Below, piece after piece: positions 45,529 through 57,706 of a stretch of DNA of 64,000 bases; positions within the stretch are counted from its first letter, which is position 1; each line of letters opens with the position of its first letter. Below the pieces are notes generated by a model. The model saw only the letters and a program-made list of their open reading frames with translations, had not been told where the DNA came from and made no database searches. The position numbers and the translations under genes were made by a program. This DNA is from Apiosordaria backusii (lineage: Eukaryota; Ascomycota; Sordariomycetes; Sordariales; Lasiosphaeriaceae): positions 1,550,001 to 1,614,000 of the forward strand of contig JAUKTV010000009.1 in assembly GCA_030549205.1 (NCBI GenBank), in the 5' to 3' direction.

Positions 45529-46534
45529 GTAGCAAGCTTCCTGGTCAATTTTCTGAGGGTCTTTTCACCCAACTACAAGGATGATTTGGATACGTCCTCC
45601 CGCAACATCACCATCGAAACACCCTCCACATCAACTTCTCGGTCCATCGTGAAGCGATTGCGGCTGTATAACACCAATAGCTACACATTTCTGCAAGAAT
45701 AATTTCATTTGTCTGCTTGGGGGTTATAAAAGCATTTACGGGCGTTCAAGTTTTCTTTTCATTCTACTGCTTCCCTTCCCGGATACAAATGAGTTTGGGG
45801 AGGGGAGCTTTGGGAGAGAAGAGTTGGCATTGCGAAACATGGTGTACGGACTCTGTTATGTTTTGGAAAGGGCTCATGGACTGCTTAGAAGTCCCGTACC
45901 CGAGATATCTTTTTTTTTCATCACCTCTTTCCGGATAGGCACGTGGTGTGCCTTGTCTGTTCACAGGTCATAGACCAACTGTTCTTTTTGTCACACTTGT
46001 GCTTGGAGTCTTGTTTCTTTTTTTTCAACTGCATACATACCCGGGAGTCAGCTCGGAGAGAAGATCGGGGCGGGTTTTTCCTTGCTGTGTCGGTCTCCCC
46101 TGAACAGCATATGACTTGACTCGAGTCAAACTGGTGCCAGCTGGGTGTGCTGGACGGCTTAGATACGAGAGAGAGTAGCTCCTCCGTTGCTTATATGGCC
46201 TCTAATCAAGTAAATTACTCACCTAAACACTGCTTCATCCAAAAGATTAGCTTTGCACACCATTCAATGAAGGCAACATTTACTTCAGGGGTGCGTGGCC
46301 AAATGTGTGGCGGTAAATACTTCGTAAAATCCGGGCCTATTAATCATCGCTGTATATCGAGTCCTAGAACCCACATGAAGATGGAGTGTAACTTCCTCAA
46401 CCCACCCTAAGCCTGCAGAAAGATAATATTTATAACATGAGCCAAATTCAAGCTTTTGTGATGCAAGGGCCGTGCACAGTTTCCTTCCCACGTTACTCCG
46501 ATTTTGATCCATTCCTCGGTCTACCCTCTCTCCT
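45529..46534. other. Convergent 3' intergenic region, F-box gene / AT-hook gene
   Basis: About 1.0 kb between two stop codons, AT-richer than the surroundings, with T-runs at 45911 and 46017-46026. It contains both 3' UTRs. No other feature is seen. Confidence 0.4.
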
Positions 46535-49500
46535 TTAACGCCGGCCGACTCCGTAAGGAAGGCCTGACGTATCATAATTGCCTAGACCCCCTGCACCGAA
46601 GGTGGCACTGTTGCTCGAGGTTCGCGCGTTGATGCCGTAGTTGGGATTTGCTAGTCCCAAAGCTGATTGCTGCCCAGACGTATCCATATGGCTCGTATCA
46701 AACAGATCCCAGCTGCTGCCAGTGTTTCCAGAAAATGCCTGCATTGAACTAGGCATGCCCTGTACGCTCTGGTTTGTAGCGTGGCTGGCGCTACCGGATC
46801 GCTGCTGAACTGTGCTAGAGCTTGTACTGAATGATGGCGAGTGGTGCGGCAAACCGTGTGTGCTGCTACTGCGGAAGGACGCGGCAGTAGACGGCGTTGC
46901 GGACTGACTGCGCTGCCCATAAGCAGCGGCACCCAAGGAGGCAGAAGATCCCCGATACGTGTTCTCGGCTGTGGCCGTATAGCTACTGCTCGCCGAACCG
47001 CCAAACTGCGAGGACTGCCGTGCGTTATTATATGATGTCGTGCTTGCTGCACTAGTTGCTAGCTGTTGCTGCTGATATCTTTGTTGAGAGGAGTGTTGCT
47101 GCTGCTTGTTTGTGTATGACTGTTGATTCGAGGGATATTGTTGCTGCTGCGTTGTGTTTGTTGAGTATTGCTGGGCTGAGGAGGCTTGTACCGTTTGGCC
47201 ATGTGATTTCTGCTGCCCTAAAAATTGCGACGATGACTGTTGGTGTTGCTGCTGCTGCGGCTGTGATGAAGACAGAGATTGAGATGATGAGTGGTTTTGT
47301 TTGGAATGCTGCAATTGACTATATTGAGAATTCGGTGTCCGGTACTGTGGGTACGGGTTTTGAGTCGTAGTCCGAGATTGGGACTGTGCAGCCAAAGATA
47401 ATGCCGCTTGTGGGTTTGATGTCTGCGGCTGGGCAATGGGCGATCTATGATGTGGTGCCGACACTGACTGCTGCTGCTGCTGCTGCTGCTGCTGTCGCTG
47501 TCGCTGTATACGAGTCGACATATACTGGGCCGGTTCCACAGGGCTTTGGTGAGACATTGCCTGAGACTCCATCTCCGCTTGTTGTTCTAACTGGGCTTGC
47601 AATTGAGCCTCATAGTTCTCCATGGTGGGGGACTGCACCTCGTAGTGGCTTTGGTGCGGTGAATGTATCGGCGGCACAGATGCCTCGCTTGATACTGAGG
47701 CCATGTTATGAGATGACTCAGCCCTGGTGGTCAAGCTTAAGGCTGCGGCTGCACTGGAAGAAAGAGCTGGCGAGTTATCAGCCGCTGGCTCGTCGACGTT
47801 TGCGGCTGCTGAAGCTTGACTGGCTGTCGCTGTGGACTGTTTGGGGCTCTTGCCCTTCCTCGACCTTTTGGCTGGGGGGGGCTGAAGTGCTGGAGCAGCT
47901 GTAGAAGGTCCCGAGCCAATGTGTGCTGGGGGGGTTGGTAACGCCGGACCATTTATCTGAGGTGAGGAGGTCATGCGACTTTCTTGACTGGATACACCAG
48001 ATCGGGCGGTGTTGTTATCGGCTCCTGCCTTGGTGATCCTCTTGCGTTTTTGGCCTGAACCGCCAGGGGCGACGTTTGAAAGAGCGGGGCTGGCGGATGG
48101 AGGAGTTGGTAGAGCCAGAGTTTGGCCCTGGGCGTTTTGTGCAGGTCTAGACGTTTGAGAAGCTCTGGGTCGAGCGCGCTGTGTCGAAGCTGCGGATGAG
48201 CTGGCTGGAGGGACCGAATAAACAAAGTCAGTAGTTGCAAAATTTCCAAGTCCAGACTCCACGCCTTGTGGCGATGTTACAGGTTCTCGGTTGGCCAAAT
48301 CTGTTCCTATTCCTGTCGTCGTTGCATCTCCTGGTCCTCCTACTGCTCCTCCTGGTCCTGTTTCTGTTGCTCTCGTCAATCCCAGCCCGGATTTTGCTCC
48401 TGCTCCTGACGTTGTTCCTGGCCCTGCTCCCATCACTACCCCTGATCCCGTCCCTGAGCCGATCACCGCCGCCGCTTCTGTGGGCGCTCCTTCCCCTCCT
48501 GGAATCCCGTTTCCTGGTCCCAGCGGGCCATGAGATGGCTGACCTGGAGGTCGCTGTTTACTTCCGGAGGCTTTCGATCTACCTACTTTTTTTGCAGCCG
48601 ACGACGGGGTACTGGCATTCACTGGAGTAAATGCCTGGCTTGGGGCTGTATTATCGGATACTCTAGGGGTTGAAGAAGCCTGAGCCGGCTGCGGTAACGC
48701 CTGTGTCGTCTGAGCCATCACATCCGGCGGCCGGGGATACACAAGGTTCCCATTACGCGCGGTTGCAGAAGTATCTGATGATCCATCTTTGGGGCGATTT
48801 TTTGAGCCCTTTGGCCGGCCCCTTCTCTTTGTGCTAGCTGTCAAATCGATCGTGCTGGCGCTTGTGATCGGGGCTGTGGGGAGCGTTGTGCGTACTGGCG
48901 TACTGGCCGCTAGCAGAGGGCGCTCGAGTGCCGAGCCAGACTGCTGTGGCTGTGGTGTAGTGTTTTGTGCGAGCAGCATCACATTCGCATCCACTTCGTC
49001 CACAGCATCTTCTTCAACATCAACCCAACTTTCATCAGCAGCGTTTGCTGGTTGTTGACTGTAAGCACCAGCCGCACTCTTGAGGAGGGGCCCTTTCTTG
49101 ATTCCCTTGTCGACCCGAGGCCTGGTGCCTTTGCTGCCTTTTGGTCGCCCACGCTTTCGTCTAGTTGAGACTGGCGGAGGGGGGTCTGGTTGGCGCACGG
49201 CAGGGCTCACAGGCTGCTGTCCTCCGGTGTTGCCTCCTAGCCTGGGGAATATTTCAGCTATCCATCCTACGAAAAGACTGCCGGGTCCATTCGACTCTGC
49301 GCTTTGCGGAAACCCATCAGTTGGGGGTGGTCCGCCTGGAATCCCCCCAAAGAAAGCCAAGGCCTTGCAAATCTGGTCAACCACGAGAACAGGGTGAAGG
49401 CTCCGCAAGAGCGTCAATAACCGTGCCTGTTCGGCCTTTGTTTCCTCGGGACTCAGGGGTGTCTGACGAGTACGGTGCGCCACCGCAGAGACCGGTGCTG

Positions 49501-50064
49501 GTGGCGGGACCAAAGGCTTTGCTACCAGTTCTGGTTCATCTGGAATGTGTATAAACCGGCTCCTCCGTAACGAAACATATCCATTCTCAAAAGCGCGCTT
49601 CGCAGCAAGTTCTGTGCTTTCACTGGTCCTTTTTGCCTCAGCGTCACGTTCCGTAGCTTCGGTCCTGCCTGCGACATCCATATGCATAACACTGAAATTT
49701 CCTTTGGAGCCATCTGTCTTGCCCTTCAGCTTGCTGGGGACAGGATTTCGAATACGGCCGTCCCGATGAGGGCCACTGGACGCGTCGGGGACATTAGAGT
49801 CGCTAGTCGTGAGAACACCAAAACTGGCAGTGGTTGTGGGCGCGGCTTTTACTGTTGGCACCGGTCCTGGTTTTTCTGCCGGCGGACGATTGGACATGGA
49901 GCCCGGCTTGGGCACTGGAATGGGAGTGGCTTTGGAGGTGGCAGCTGAGCGAGAGGAGAGCGTTGCGCCTGTGTGTAATTGTTAGCATCGCCTTCAGTCG
50001 CCGTCTCAGCAGCCGGTCAAAGATGACCGGCCATTGTATAATGCCCACCTGAGGGGGGAGCCAT
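46535..50064 (-). CDS. AT-hook, Gln-rich nuclear protein of unknown function
   Basis: Exon 1 is 50064-50049 (16 nt, MAPPS) and exon 2 is 49968-46535; 1,149 residues. The open frame alone lacks a good ATG near its start, which is why the small first exon is proposed. An N-terminal helical region (about residues 110-250; RLLTLLRSLHPVLVVDQICKALAFF) may be a small domain. Then come AT-hook-like motifs: RKRGRPKGSKG, KRRGRPKGSKN and a decayed KKVGRSKASGSK, which bind the minor groove of AT-rich DNA. A Gly/Ala/Thr-rich block (about 500-590) and KRSRKGKSPK follow. The last 350 residues are Gln/Ser/Tyr-rich with an uninterrupted run of nine Gln. It looks like a chromatin or transcription cofactor; no named ortholog is recognised. 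Confidence 0.78.
47466..47507 (-). repeat. CAG/CTG trinucleotide tract coding poly-Gln
   Basis: Plus strand shows a run of about nine GCT/CTG triplets followed by interrupted CGCTGT units. On the coding strand these give QRQRQQQQQQQQQ. Likely length-variable between strains. Confidence 0.85.
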
Positions 50065-51680
50065 TGGAAGCGCTGGATCTAGAGGAGCGCCGTCCGAAGG
50101 TGCGACGATGCAAGATCAGTGACAGAACTACGGATTGCTGAGACAAGGCCAGAGCTAGGGTAGAATGTGCGTCACGGCATGAACTCAGCGCCCAAACCGC
50201 ATGTTCGGAATGTTTTCTGGTACGATATGCCTCCACGAAGGCACTGGCGAAAGAGCGATAACAGAGGCGCGTCGAATCGATGGAGAAGAGCGCAACGACT
50301 CCACAGGATGCCAGGGAGCGACCAGGTTGGCGGCCAAGGTCAAGAGGTTCGACTTCGCGTTTGACACCAGCACGAGGAAGAAAACAGAGCGGCCGTGGCA
50401 GCAGGATCTCGTGGTTCTGGCTGGCTCGATGACGGAAATGGGCAAAATCAAGGCGAGTTGATTCTGTGCAAGCAGGCGCTGTCTACCTTGGGTAGACTCG
50501 GTGAGCGCGGGGCGGTGGGTGTTACAGCTGTGCACTGTCGACACCAACGGCCCGAGAGTTGGGACCAAGCCAATGTTCGAATGTTGGGGCAAGCTGCGGT
50601 GGTCGATCACGAAGCGACGGCTGGGGCTGGGAAATAGGACCACGAGGATGCAATTCCAGATACAGACATGACGATGTCGACGACCCTGAACAGACGGAAA
50701 TGTTTGGGTCGCGGCCGATAGTGTGATGTAGCCTAGCAGATATATACCTAGGCAAAGTCGGCTGGTCGGTTGGAGTTGAGGTTGAACAGCGGAAGCGCAC
50801 CTCACCTAATACGAAGGAAAGCAGACACATGAAGAAGGACAAAAGCTGGCTCCGTGATTGGTAGCTACCGGTAGTCAGTCATGCGCCAACAAGCCTCACG
50901 CGCCGTCGGGAGCTTTTTGCCCTGTGATTCTGCATCCACCTGTGGCTGGCTATTGCTGGAGTAGCAGTTCATTGTTCCAAGCAGAGCACGTCTTAGGCGT
51001 CTCCAAAAAGCCTTGGGGAAGGGTGGAACAGCTAACCAAGTAGAGCTGTCCAACGCCGCCTGCAAGCCAATATCCTCAAACAACACAACACGGGCTTTGA
51101 GAAAGCAGAATTGACTGGTGCTTTTTCACGGGTGCCTTTCGCCCACTTATGAGATATAAGGTTAAGACATCCCCGGCACCATTTAATGTGCCACTGCTGA
51201 CTGGGTACGTACCAGCTCCATATATCTGTCAAATCAGAGGTGACCGAGCCAAGGACCCAGCTAAGCTGCTGAGCTCCCCACTTCCAGTTGCTTGGTGTGT
51301 ACCAACATCATCAATTGATACCAACACCCTCCTCGAAACCTCCCACCACATCCTGAAGAGCGCCTCTAAACAGAACACCCTGTATTTCAAGGCTCCTTTG
51401 TCTCTTGTATCGATTTAAAATCTACATCTATCCAGCCACTGACATATTCGCAACAACTCGTCCTTCGCGCAGGCAGGCACCCGCCCCTCTCCGTTGGCCG
51501 CCTCTCCCCCAAAGATTCCAAATAGTGCACCATCCATACGCCGCAACTGCCAAGGTGGGAAGAAGATGGTTCTCTACTCCCTCATTCAAAAATACTGAAA
51601 TGGTTTATGGCAGGCTTCCCGCATTGCGCTACAAGGAGCTCTAGACGAATACCAAGCACCCAGGCATGCTGTAGCCGATC
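50065..51680. promoter_or_regulatory. Divergent region, AT-hook gene / VMA5
   Basis: About 1.6 kb between divergent starts. A 206-codon minus-strand open frame (50805-50185) shows no family signature and probably lies in the leader of the AT-hook gene. The VMA5-proximal part is C/T-rich. No other feature is seen. Confidence 0.4.
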
Positions 51681-53062
51681 ATGGCTCCGGCGCAGTACAT
51701 TCTCGTTTCCCTTCCCCTTCGCGTCTTCGACGATGATCCGCTCAAGTCCCTTGCCGCCACTGTTGGTCGCGATAATGGCGAGGTGTTGCCCTACCCTGTC
51801 CCGTCATTCAAGATCGGCACCCTCGATGCCCTGGTGCAACATGCGGACGACCTAGAGAAGCTCAACAGCGCCTGTGAAGCGGCGGTTTCCAAGGTTGCCG
51901 ACTCCCTCAGAGGAATCTTGGATGGGGACGAAGACCTGGTGGCCCAACAAAAGATAGTCAATGATAGTAAGCATTGGGCAGCATCTCTCTCTACCACGCA
52001 CGCAATGCATGGCTAACGGGTGTGGCGCAGAACCTACTGACCAATACTTACGCTCTTTCCAATGGAACAAGCTCCGTTACCGAACCGATCGGCCTCTGTC
52101 TGAGCTTATAGAGAATCTTCGGAAGGACTTACAGAATTCAGACAACGATGTCAAGGCCAAATTCAGCCAGTATAATGCCATCAAGACCACCCTTGCCGCA
52201 CTGGAGAGGAAACAAACGTATGCTGCCCCAGGCTACGCGGCACTGCCGTGTTATAATGTTTTGGGCTAACGCCGGTCGATGGTAGGGGAAACCTCGTCAC
52301 CAAGTCACTCACACCCATTGTGGACCCAAAGCTGCTTGTGCAGGACTCGGAATACCTGGAAACGCACCTCATCGTTGTGCCTACAAACGCACGCAAGGAC
52401 TTCATCCGCAGCTATGAGACACTTGCTCCCATGGTGGTGCCACGATCGTCGGTTCAGGTAGCACAGGATGATGAGTTCACGCTGTTTGCAGTCACGACGT
52501 TTAAGAAGACGAGCGCCGAGTTCCTGCAAAAGTGCAGAGAGCACAAGTGGACTCCTCGCCAGTACAAGTATGTGGAGGGCGGCAAAGAAGAAGAGCAGCG
52601 AGAGCTCCAGCGCGTTGAGAAGGAGGCGAGAAAGTTGCGGGCCGAGGCTCTTCTGTTGGGCCGGACAGGCTGGGGTGAGAGTGTCATGATTTGGGCGCAT
52701 GTCATGACACTTCGCGTCTTTGTTGAGACGGTGCTAAGATATGGTTTGCCCTTGGAGTTTGCGTCGGCACTCATCATAGTAAGTAAAACCTCAGCAGAAG
52801 AGATTTGAATAGCTAGGGAAGAACATTTGGGGCTCTGGGGCTGACACTTCTACAGACAACACCCAAACAAGCCAAGAAGGTCAAAACATCATTGGACTCG
52901 GCATACTCGTACCTCGGGGGCAATGCATTCGGTCGGGACAAGCACGGGCGAGTCACAAAAGATGATGCGTCTCTAACATCCGAAATGGCCGCGGCGGGAC
53001 TGAGTGTGGGTGAAGGCAACGAGTACACTCCCTATGTGTACTATGAATTCAACCTCCCTTGA
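51681..53062 (+). CDS. vma5: V-type H+-ATPase subunit C
   Basis: Peripheral stalk subunit that links V1 to Vo and is released during glucose-controlled disassembly of the vacuolar proton pump. Exons: 51681-51966, 52031-52217, 52286-52778 and 52856-53062; 390 residues, close to yeast Vma5. Characteristic segments: YILVSLPLRVF at the N-terminus, FKIGTLDALVQHADDLEKL, FQWNKLRYRTDRPLSELIE, GNLVTKSLTPIVDPKLLVQDSEYLETHLIVVP, and the C-terminal foot MTLRVFVETVLRYGLPLEFASALI followed by YTPYVYYEFNLP. All four exons join in phase. It converges on the APS kinase gene with 233 bp between stops. Confidence 0.96.
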
Positions 53063-53295
53063 CCAACCAAGGACACTTGTACTAGGGGCAAAGGGGGGAT
53101 GCAGCTGCGGGGTCAATCCAGGAGTATCAGTGTGAGATACCTAGTCACCTTGTCGTCAACCCTGATTGATTGGTTTTTTTTTTTTTGCTCATTGAAATGG
53201 ATGGCAGGACTCGTTGTATCTTGTAGTGGCTTTTCTCCATTCCCAGTAACCTGCAGAATAGAAGCTCAACATAAAAGATGACATTGTTTCTTCTT

Positions 53296-54154
53296 TTATC
53301 TTGTCTCAGTGGTCTGACTGATCAAACCGTTTTCGGCCAGGTATTTGACAATTTTCCTGACAGAATCCTCAACGCTCAGCTGGTCCGTTCGGATGGTGAT
53401 CTCGGGGTTCACTGGGGCCTCATATGGGGCCGAGATGCCAGTAAAGTCCTTGATCTCTCCCGCACGCGCCTTCTTATAAAGACCCTTTGGGTCTCTCTTC
53501 TCAGCCTCCTCCAGCGGGATGTCCACAAAGACCTCGATGAAGGGCAGTGCGTCGTCGCCCGATTGTGAGGCGTTGGCATGCAAGTCGCGGGCAATTTGTC
53601 GATCCGCCCGGTAAGGAGAGATGAAGGATGTCAGGGCGATGGTGGATGAGTCCGCAAACAACTTGGCAACCTAGTATCAAGACAAAGCGATTCCATGGTC
53701 AGCAACTAAACTATGCCAGCTAGGAAAGGGTGGACAGGATGTCCTACCTCAGCGATGCGACGAATGTTTTCATTGCGATCTTTTTCCGAGAATCCCAAGT
53801 CCTTGTTTAGGCCGAAGCGAACATTGTCGCCGTCAAGTCTGTATGCGGCAAGGCCGATGTGAAGGAGATGCTGCTCAAGGGCAGTAGCAACGGTCGACTT
53901 GCCCGAGGCAGAAAGGCCCGTGAACCAAACAGTAAAGCCGCGCTGGCCACGGAGTTGGTTACGCTCGTGGCGCGAAAGCGACGGATGCCAGGTGATGTTA
54001 CTATTATTGGTGTTACCAGATTGAGCTCATGGGTTCGTGCGGTGCGGTACGTATATGTCTGCCCCGCCGTGTTCTCACTCACGGCAGTAGGACTATGAAT
54101 ATCCCCAGATGGCGGGACAGAAAACAAGAACACGGATCCGACTTACGTAGCCAT
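53296..54154 (-). CDS. met14: Adenylylsulfate (APS) kinase
   Basis: Cytosolic enzyme of sulfate assimilation: APS + ATP gives PAPS + ADP. Exons (minus): 54154-54147 (only 8 nt, ATGGCTAC), 54000-53748 and 53670-53296; 211 residues, starting [19 protein letters not shown]. Seen motifs: P-loop GLSASGKST (about residues 31-39), [27 protein letters not shown], the FISPYRADR loop, [28 protein letters not shown] and [16 protein letters not shown]. All substrate-binding segments are present. Without the 8-nt first exon no ATG exists in the proper frame at the right place, so the 146-nt first intron decides the start. Confidence 0.96.
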
Positions 54155-54922
54155 TATGTTAGGATTTGAACAGTCAAAAACGGTCTGTGTCCTAGAGATT
54201 CAGTCTTAACGTTGGGATGGGAGGTTCCAGCACAGCTATATGCAAAGCGTCGGATGGCGGGGTAGCGACGGTAGTGAAAGAGTTCAGTCAAGCATCCAAT
54301 CTTTATTTATATGCCAGTGCCAAAATGCAGGCGGTGGATCATGCTTCTGCAGCCGTCCCTGCAGCAAATGTGACTCGAATCAGCTCCGGTTCGGAGCTGG
54401 AGCCCTAAGAAAGCTCGCCATTGCTTGTCAGTTTGATGTTTCCATCCTGGCATCGAAGCCTTGCTCCGGTTGGATGGCAGATGGCGTCATTTTAGCTGCT
54501 GCGAGCATGTGGGAGGTACCCCACACCCCACATTCATGTGTTCTTGGCAGCTTGTCAGGGTGAAAGCAACCCGTCAGTCATCATACGCTAACAATATTTT
54601 AGAGAACGCTAGATATCATGAAACAATGTATTATTTTACCTGTCATAAGTATTATTTACACCGGGCCCTGGCTCTCGGTCGGTGCACCACCAAGGCCTCG
54701 TCCCTCCTGTATATGTCTAGTTGGATGTCATCTCTATGAGAAAATGGCGGCGCTGTAAATGTATATCTACCCCCAGTACTTCTGTCCACGCTATGTGTCA
54801 TCTTGCCACCCCCCACCAAGCACGGAGTTGGTCGGCTGTCTCATGTTACTGGATAGATCTTTGCCATTGTCTAAGTCGAGGACATGTTAGCAAAACGTGT
54901 GATGGGCTTGCCAGCGAAAAGG
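54155..54922. other. Intergenic, APS kinase promoter / thioesterase 3' side
   Basis: About 770 bp. It holds the promoter of the APS kinase gene (reading left) and the 3' UTR of the thioesterase gene. No further feature is recognised. Confidence 0.4.
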
Positions 54923-55870
54923 CTATCCAGCGGGTGTCCATACCGATGCCTGTCTGGGCGAAATAAACAGGGCGCTTGCCGTGGCCAGCACAATTGGCTG
55001 TTGACCCTCTTCCGTGGGCAACGTCTCGATTTGGCCCTCCACCCACGCTTTCCTCCCCTCGGCCTTGATCGTTGTCGCCCGGAGCACCAAATACTGGTTG
55101 GCCATGGCGGGCGCCTTGTAGTTGATCTCCAACTTGGCCGTCATTCCCACATTGAAGGGCAACACAGGGAAAGAGCACCGCGCCAGCCCCTCGTCCAGCA
55201 TCGTGGCGAGAAATCCGCCGTGGATGATGCCCTCGTGGCCGCACAAGTCCGTTCCTACGTGTGAAATTTGCACATAGCTCTTGCCGCTTCGTTCTGACCA
55301 GCTAAAGGGCGGGACCGTGACCTTCCCTGGCCCCATCAGCGTGCCTCCCGTCAGATTGTGTTTCCTCCAGGTTTCAGGAATCTTCATGTGCGGGCGAGAC
55401 TCGATCATGTCAGGGTCAGCACGGAGGGAGGCGACCAAGGGATGTGAGTTGATGTAGTCCTCCTTGGCCTTTGCATCGTCGTCTTCGGGTGTGTACATGG
55501 TGAGGGTAGCAGCATCGTCGGGCGGCGAAAGAATTGTCTTTGCTGATTCGTACGCGGGAGCGGCGGCCATGATGAAGCCGAGAGTGGTGAAGAGAAGGAT
55601 ACGGCCTGTAACCGAGGCGGTTCGACGGAAGAGCGAAGGCTTGTCGGCTGCCCCTGAAGCACTGGCCGAGTCTGGGGGTCGAAACGACAGAGGGTTAGCG
55701 GCATGTTTTTGAGGACACAGAGAGCACAGAGCGGTAGCCCGAGGCTTACTTGTGGCAGTAGAAAGAGCACGAGACGGTGGTGTCCAGACGCAGCGCGCAG
55801 GACCAACAGTAGGAGCAGAGCGGAGAGTGAATGTCTGGCGGCGTGCGGCCGAAAGTAACCGAGAAGACAT
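54923..55870 (-). CDS. Hotdog-fold thioesterase-like protein, probably mitochondrial
   Basis: The open frame is continuous, but 55749-55672 has a GTAAGC donor, a GCTAAC branch site and a CCCCAG acceptor. It is probably a 78-nt intron in frame (exons 55870-55750 and 55671-54923), giving 289 residues instead of 315. The N-terminus is Arg/Ser/Ala-rich like a mitochondrial presequence, followed by one hydrophobic segment (GRILLFTTLGFIMAAAP). The 4HBT/PaaI-like hotdog domain occupies about residues 130-285: LCGHEGIIHGGFLATMLDEGLAR with the HGG motif, then TAKLEINYKAPAMANQYLVLRA and GRKAWVEGQIETL. This hydrolase family acts on acyl-CoAs; substrate unknown. The domain is THEM4-like in layout. Confidence 0.86.
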   Translation of the reverse strand: MSSRLLSAARRQTFTLRSAPTVGPARCVWTPPSRALSTATSKPRATALCSLCPQKHAANPLSFRPPDSASASGAADKPSLFRRTASVTGRILLFTTLGFIMAAAPAYESAKTILSPPDDAATLTMYTPEDDDAKAKEDYINSHPLVASLRADPDMIESRPHMKIPETWRKHNLTGGTLMGPGKVTVPPFSWSERSGKSYVQISHVGTDLCGHEGIIHGGFLATMLDEGLARCSFPVLPFNVGMTAKLEINYKAPAMANQYLVLRATTIKAEGRKAWVEGQIETLPTEEGQQPIVLATASALFISPRQASVWTPAG

Positions 55871-56906
55871 GGCGAAGGGACAGCTTGAGGCGAAGAAGAC
55901 AAGACGGATTTTATGTCACCGAATTCCGGGTTTCGCAACCTGCCAGGCGCGGCGCGACGGAGGCCGGGGAATTGCTCTAGACGGATCCACCTTGATCGTG
56001 TCGGTGTCACAGGCGAGCGGACACACGGAGGGGGCCTGTCAGGTGGATCCTGAAAGGTTGGGGCAAATGAATGGGTTCTAGATTACAGTCTACAAGCCAG
56101 TGTAAATGAGCATCGCGATCATGGCAGACGCCAACAAGAATCTCCGAGCATCCCGTGGGTGAGTCTCAAGTGCACATGGGGCAGCACTGGCATGACGAAA
56201 AGGGATGCGGAAAGACTCACAGCAGTGATTTTAGTTTAGTAACTCTCAACTCCGATGTCGTGATTGCCGTCGCAGGCTTGTGCTAATGTGACCGACAACC
56301 AGTACACACAAGGCTCGGAAGGAGGAGCCGGGGTAAAGGACCAAATCACGGCTTCAACACCTCGGCTCGGCTTCCATGCAGCCCGGAGACGCCGGCGCAG
56401 AAGTCATGGGGAAGAACGTCTTGGCACCATCAGGCTGCTTAGCTAATGAGCATAGTTCAACCCTACTCTACACTCCCAACTTTTGGTGGAATTACAAACT
56501 GAATGGGAATCGAAGGTGCTTGTTTTAGATGCTTAGTACCAGGCATGGCACTCAGACACCATGCATGGTCTCACAGCCATGAGGCAAACATCCTGTGTTC
56601 CACCCATATGCACGGGCGCGAAACGTCCTGTGCCGTCATTTCCTGGCCCGTCGCTGACGCAATTGGATGAACCACTTGCTTTGGAACATGAAAGATTTAC
56701 CCCCCCTCCCCAATTCCCCCTCCCAATCTGAATATTTATGCCTGACCTGGAGATCGCTTGAAGTTGTATCCCCCTCTCCTGTTTTCCCTGTTTTCCCAGC
56801 ATCCAAATAGCAGACAAAACAACCACCACCCAGTCTTGAATCCTTCTGCTGCTGTGCATCAGTCAATTGTGAATATTTGTATAGTACTGGGAGACATTAT
56901 ACCGAG
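55871..56906. promoter_or_regulatory. Divergent region, thioesterase / small unknown gene
   Basis: About 1.0 kb between divergent starts. A pyrimidine-rich stretch at 56695-56800 precedes the small gene and may be its leader. No coding is supported. Confidence 0.35.
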
Positions 56907-57549
56907 ATGGTAAGCATGATTATAGGCGTTAGCTTTAGGGCAGCCCCATTGACAAGACCAGGCCACCGCCGAGACCGTAGAACTAGGAGCTCCTCATGAG
57001 CCCAAGGAAGAGTCGCTCAAAGTGTTCGGGCAGATCGAGCACGAGTTAAAGAAAACACTCGTCCATATCCGGCACGAGCATAATAGTAAGTGGGAATAGT
57101 CTTCGTGCCTATCCACTCCCGTGCTTGAGAGTTTTGTCGCTTACAATCGCTGCCTCTTCTTCAGAGCATGAGCCCGAATACTTTGCGGCTGCCGAGCACC
57201 TCAGTGACTCGGAGTTGGCTGGGTTCACACTTGACGACTTCCAGCAAGTCCGCGTGGCCACGTCTGCGTATGGAATTCATATCTTTGGCAAAGTCCGCAT
57301 TCCCGCTCTGCCTGACGATGGGCCGGCTTACATTCATTTCCGTGCCTTCACTGTGGGTCCGGACGACGAAGCCAAGCTTCACAGTATCCGTAAGTTGTAT
57401 CGCAAGCGCCTCGAACAGAGACAAAAAAGGTTCAAGAAGTGTGGCTCACAGGTGACAAAGACACCGAGGACAGAGAAGAGCCCGATGGCGGCCACACTTT
57501 CCGCGCCATCTTTACCAAACACGACACGCTGGAATGGTTCGACACCTAG
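56907..57549 (+). CDS. Small conserved-looking protein of unknown function
   Basis: Proposed exons: 56907-56909 (the ATG alone), 56962-57085, 57165-57389 and 57437-57549; 154 residues. Reading: MATAETVELGAPHEPKEE, then KVFGQIEHELKKTLVHIRHEHN, KHEPEYFAAAEHLSDSELAGFTLDDFQQVRV, SAYGIHIFGKVRIPALPDDGPAYIHFRAFT and finally GGHTFRAIFTKHDTLEWFDT. The amphipathic, coding-like sequence on both sides of each junction supports the splices. The 47-nt last intron is at the lower size limit and its acceptor could be 3 nt further on (57440). No family recognised; the compact alpha/beta composition suggests a small globular protein. Its stop lies 158 bp from the convergent MAK21 stop. Confidence 0.62.
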
Positions 57550-57706
57550 GACCCATATATGTGTGTTGTGGCGCAGGGGTGAATTAAATAACATAAATCA
57601 AACCGTTTTCCCCCTTTTTTGGTCAAGCACGAAAACACCACTCTGTATAGTGAGACGTCCCACTATCTATGACTTCACTCTCCAGGACAGCCTTGTACCG
57701 GATATT

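Noticed and set aside
48300..48500. Plus-strand Pro/Leu-rich open frames
   Set aside because: They are the complement of the repetitive Gly/Ala/Thr block of the AT-hook gene.
50185..50805. 206-codon minus-strand open frame
   Set aside because: Composition unlike its neighbours, no motif, and located where the AT-hook gene leader should be.
57390..57418. 29-nt intron in the small gene at 56907
   Set aside because: The junction would be in frame (LHSIQTKKVQEVW), but 29 nt is too short for a fungal spliceosomal intron; acceptors giving 47 or 50 nt are preferred.
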